Assembly (NCBI GenBank): GCA_030446305.1
Contig: JASUSA010000003.1
Location: 1-64,000, forward strand
DNA from: Clostridiales bacterium
Lineage (GTDB): Bacteria > Bacillota > Clostridia > Peptostreptococcales > Acidaminobacteraceae
DNA length: 64,000 nt
Reading direction: 5' to 3'
The position numbers were made by a program, and so were the translations under genes. The notes under the pieces are model-generated. The model was not told where the DNA came from. It saw nothing but the letters and a program-made list of their open reading frames with translations, and did not search any database. Positions 62,964 through 64,000 of this stretch are shown piece by piece; position 1 is the first letter of the stretch; each line of letters starts with the position of its first letter.

Positions 62964-64000
62964 TTATTTCTCTTTCAAATTCAGTTTTGCCAGTGCCTCT
63001 GCAAAAGGCGATGCCGATTGTGTTTGCTCAGATGCCTGTTCGCGCATGAATTTTTCAACATCACGGCGAGAGCCCTGTTTATCCGCTGCTTTCTTGCGAT
63101 CGTTAAATGACGAGAGCTTCTCACGGTAACCACATTGACACGTAAAGATTTTCTGATCGCCTTCGCCGCGCATCATCATTTTCTTGTGACAATTTGGGCA
63201 ACGTGCATTGGTAACTCTGGCAACACCTTTTCGATAGCCGCATGTACGGTCTTGGCAAACGAGCATTTTCCCTTTTTTCCCATTTACTTCAAGCAAGTAT
63301 TTCCCACAGTCCGGACACTTTTCACGTGTCAAATTCTGATGTTTAAATGTCGCATCACTGTCTTTAATCATCTTCACATTGGTTTTTGAAAACTGTTTTA
63401 TCTCCTCAATAAACTGCTTCTTGCTGAGTTTGCCATTTGCAATCCGCTCCAGTTGCTGTTCCCAGTCTGCTGTGAGTTCAGCCGATTTTAAATCTTCCGG
63501 CACCAGTTCGAGCAACTGCTTGCCCTTGCCAGTCATGTGCAGATGGTTGCCGCGTTTTTCGACGAGAAATGTATTGAGCAGTTTTTCAATGATGTCGGCA
63601 CGTGTTGCAACCGTTCCAATGCCATAGGGCATATTTTTAAGCGGATGCTCCATTGCCGTGAGCAGCGTTCCCTCTGTAAATGGCGGTGGCGGCATGGTGC
63701 GCCCCTTTGTTTTTTCAAGTTTTTTTATTTCAATGGTTTGACCCTTTTGAAGTATCGGCAATTGCTGATCGCGCATATCATCCTCTTCGTCCTCATCGGC
63801 GTCCAGTTCGTATGCGGCTTGATAGACAGCGCGCCAGCCTAAACTGTGCACCGCTTTGCCCTTTGCTGTAAACCGCTGATTCTTTATATGAATTTCCACC
63901 GTCGTCTGGTCATAGCTGTAAGGCGGCATGAGCACGGCGAGGAAGCGTTTCACCACCAGATCATATACTTTGCGTTCATCGCTGTTTAGATCATTCAAAA
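62964..64000 (-). CDS. topB: DNA topoisomerase III, C-terminal part (cut by window edge)
   Basis: About 345 codons of a type IA topoisomerase enter from the right edge. They include the KVYDLVVKRFLAVLMPPY stretch, the PPPPFTEGTLLTAME region (about 101-115 of the visible part) and GIGTVATRADIIEKL. Two or three zinc-ribbon-like units with CxxC pairs (CPDCGKYLLE, CQDRTCGYRKG, CPNCHKK, CQCGYRE) follow. The active-site tyrosine lies outside the window. The IGTxATRADIIEKL and Zn-ribbon arrangement fits the TopB/topo III group of Firmicutes, which decatenates DNA. The final ~40 residues are charged. Confidence 0.9.
   Translation of the reverse strand, partial: LNDLNSDERKVYDLVVKRFLAVLMPPYSYDQTTVEIHIKNQRFTAKGKAVHSLGWRAVYQAAYELDADEDEEDDMRDQQLPILQKGQTIEIKKLEKTKGRTMPPPPFTEGTLLTAMEHPLKNMPYGIGTVATRADIIEKLLNTFLVEKRGNHLHMTGKGKQLLELVPEDLKSAELTADWEQQLERIANGKLSKKQFIEEIKQFSKTNVKMIKDSDATFKHQNLTREKCPDCGKYLLEVNGKKGKMLVCQDRTCGYRKGVARVTNARCPNCHKKMMMRGEGDQKIFTCQCGYREKLSSFNDRKKAADKQGSRRDVEKFMREQASEQTQSASPFAEALAKLNLKEK

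Noticed and set aside
1-64000. Mobile elements, prophage, CRISPR arrays or rRNA genes
   Set aside because: I looked for transposase or integrase motifs, spaced direct repeats and rRNA sequence and found none; the only repeats are the short ones listed.

Overview
The window looks like a chromosomal segment of an anaerobic, low-to-moderate GC Gram-positive bacterium of the Clostridia (an amino-acid-fermenting, Fusibacter/Acidaminobacter-like organism would fit, but the genus is my guess). The grounds are: SpoVG behind a textbook sigma-H promoter, Veg, a Bacillus-type PurR, RqcP beside DivIC, a PrsA-type lipoprotein foldase, pyruvate:ferredoxin oxidoreductase, a flavodiiron protein, Fe-S class I fumarase and an arginine deiminase operon. 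Most genes lie on the minus strand. Several start at TTG or GTG behind good Shine-Dalgarno sequences. I see no mobile element, phage, rRNA or CRISPR array; the one RNA gene is tRNA-Thr(CGT).

Layout. 1-5 kb: the start of a Cat1-like CoA-transferase (cut by the window edge), an AspT-like transporter with a DUF3870 protein, and a four-gene set of FlK-like thioesterase, fumarase alpha and beta, and a methyltransferase. 5-11.4 kb: ftsH, tilS and the TldE/TldD pair. 11.4-14.3 kb: a TetR regulator and a carboxylesterase broken by an in-frame TAG; a 94-bp control region is present in two diverged copies on either side of the regulator. 14.4-31.7 kb: housekeeping genes (Cys-rich protein, tRNA-Thr, ppx, divIC, rqcP, hup, mazG, prsA, mfd, pth, prs, glmU, spoVG, purR, murC, LCP protein, lspA). 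31.7-40.9 kb: cardiolipin synthase, trmB, pyrE, a DUF4015 glycosidase-like protein with an L,D-transpeptidase-like protein, an FAH-fold enzyme, a beta-CASP nuclease and a small SRPBCC-like protein.

41-55 kb is the energy-metabolism part: PFOR facing away from a flavodiiron protein, then a ketosynthase-III-like enzyme overlapping a CoA-transferase gene. Upstream of that pair lie a near-consensus sigma-54 promoter, a perfect inverted-repeat activator site and the gene for a PAS/AAA/Fis sigma-54 activator. The arcA-arcB-arcC operon follows, with two ARG-box-like sites upstream of arcA, then veg. 55-64 kb: a TIM-barrel isomerase-like protein, a small membrane protein with a UPF0145 protein, then a 1,377-residue PPDK-like protein overlapping a divergent 415-residue GAPDH homologue, and the C-terminal part of topoisomerase III (cut by the window edge).

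The two best candidates for undescribed biology are (i) the sigma-54-controlled ketosynthase/CoA-transferase module and (ii) the large dikinase-like protein translationally coupled to a GAPDH homologue. The dikinase has the ATP-grasp and phosphohistidine domains but lacks the usual PEP/pyruvate TIM barrel; about 850 uncharacterised residues sit at its N-terminus instead. All function calls come from reading the sequence; no database search was run.
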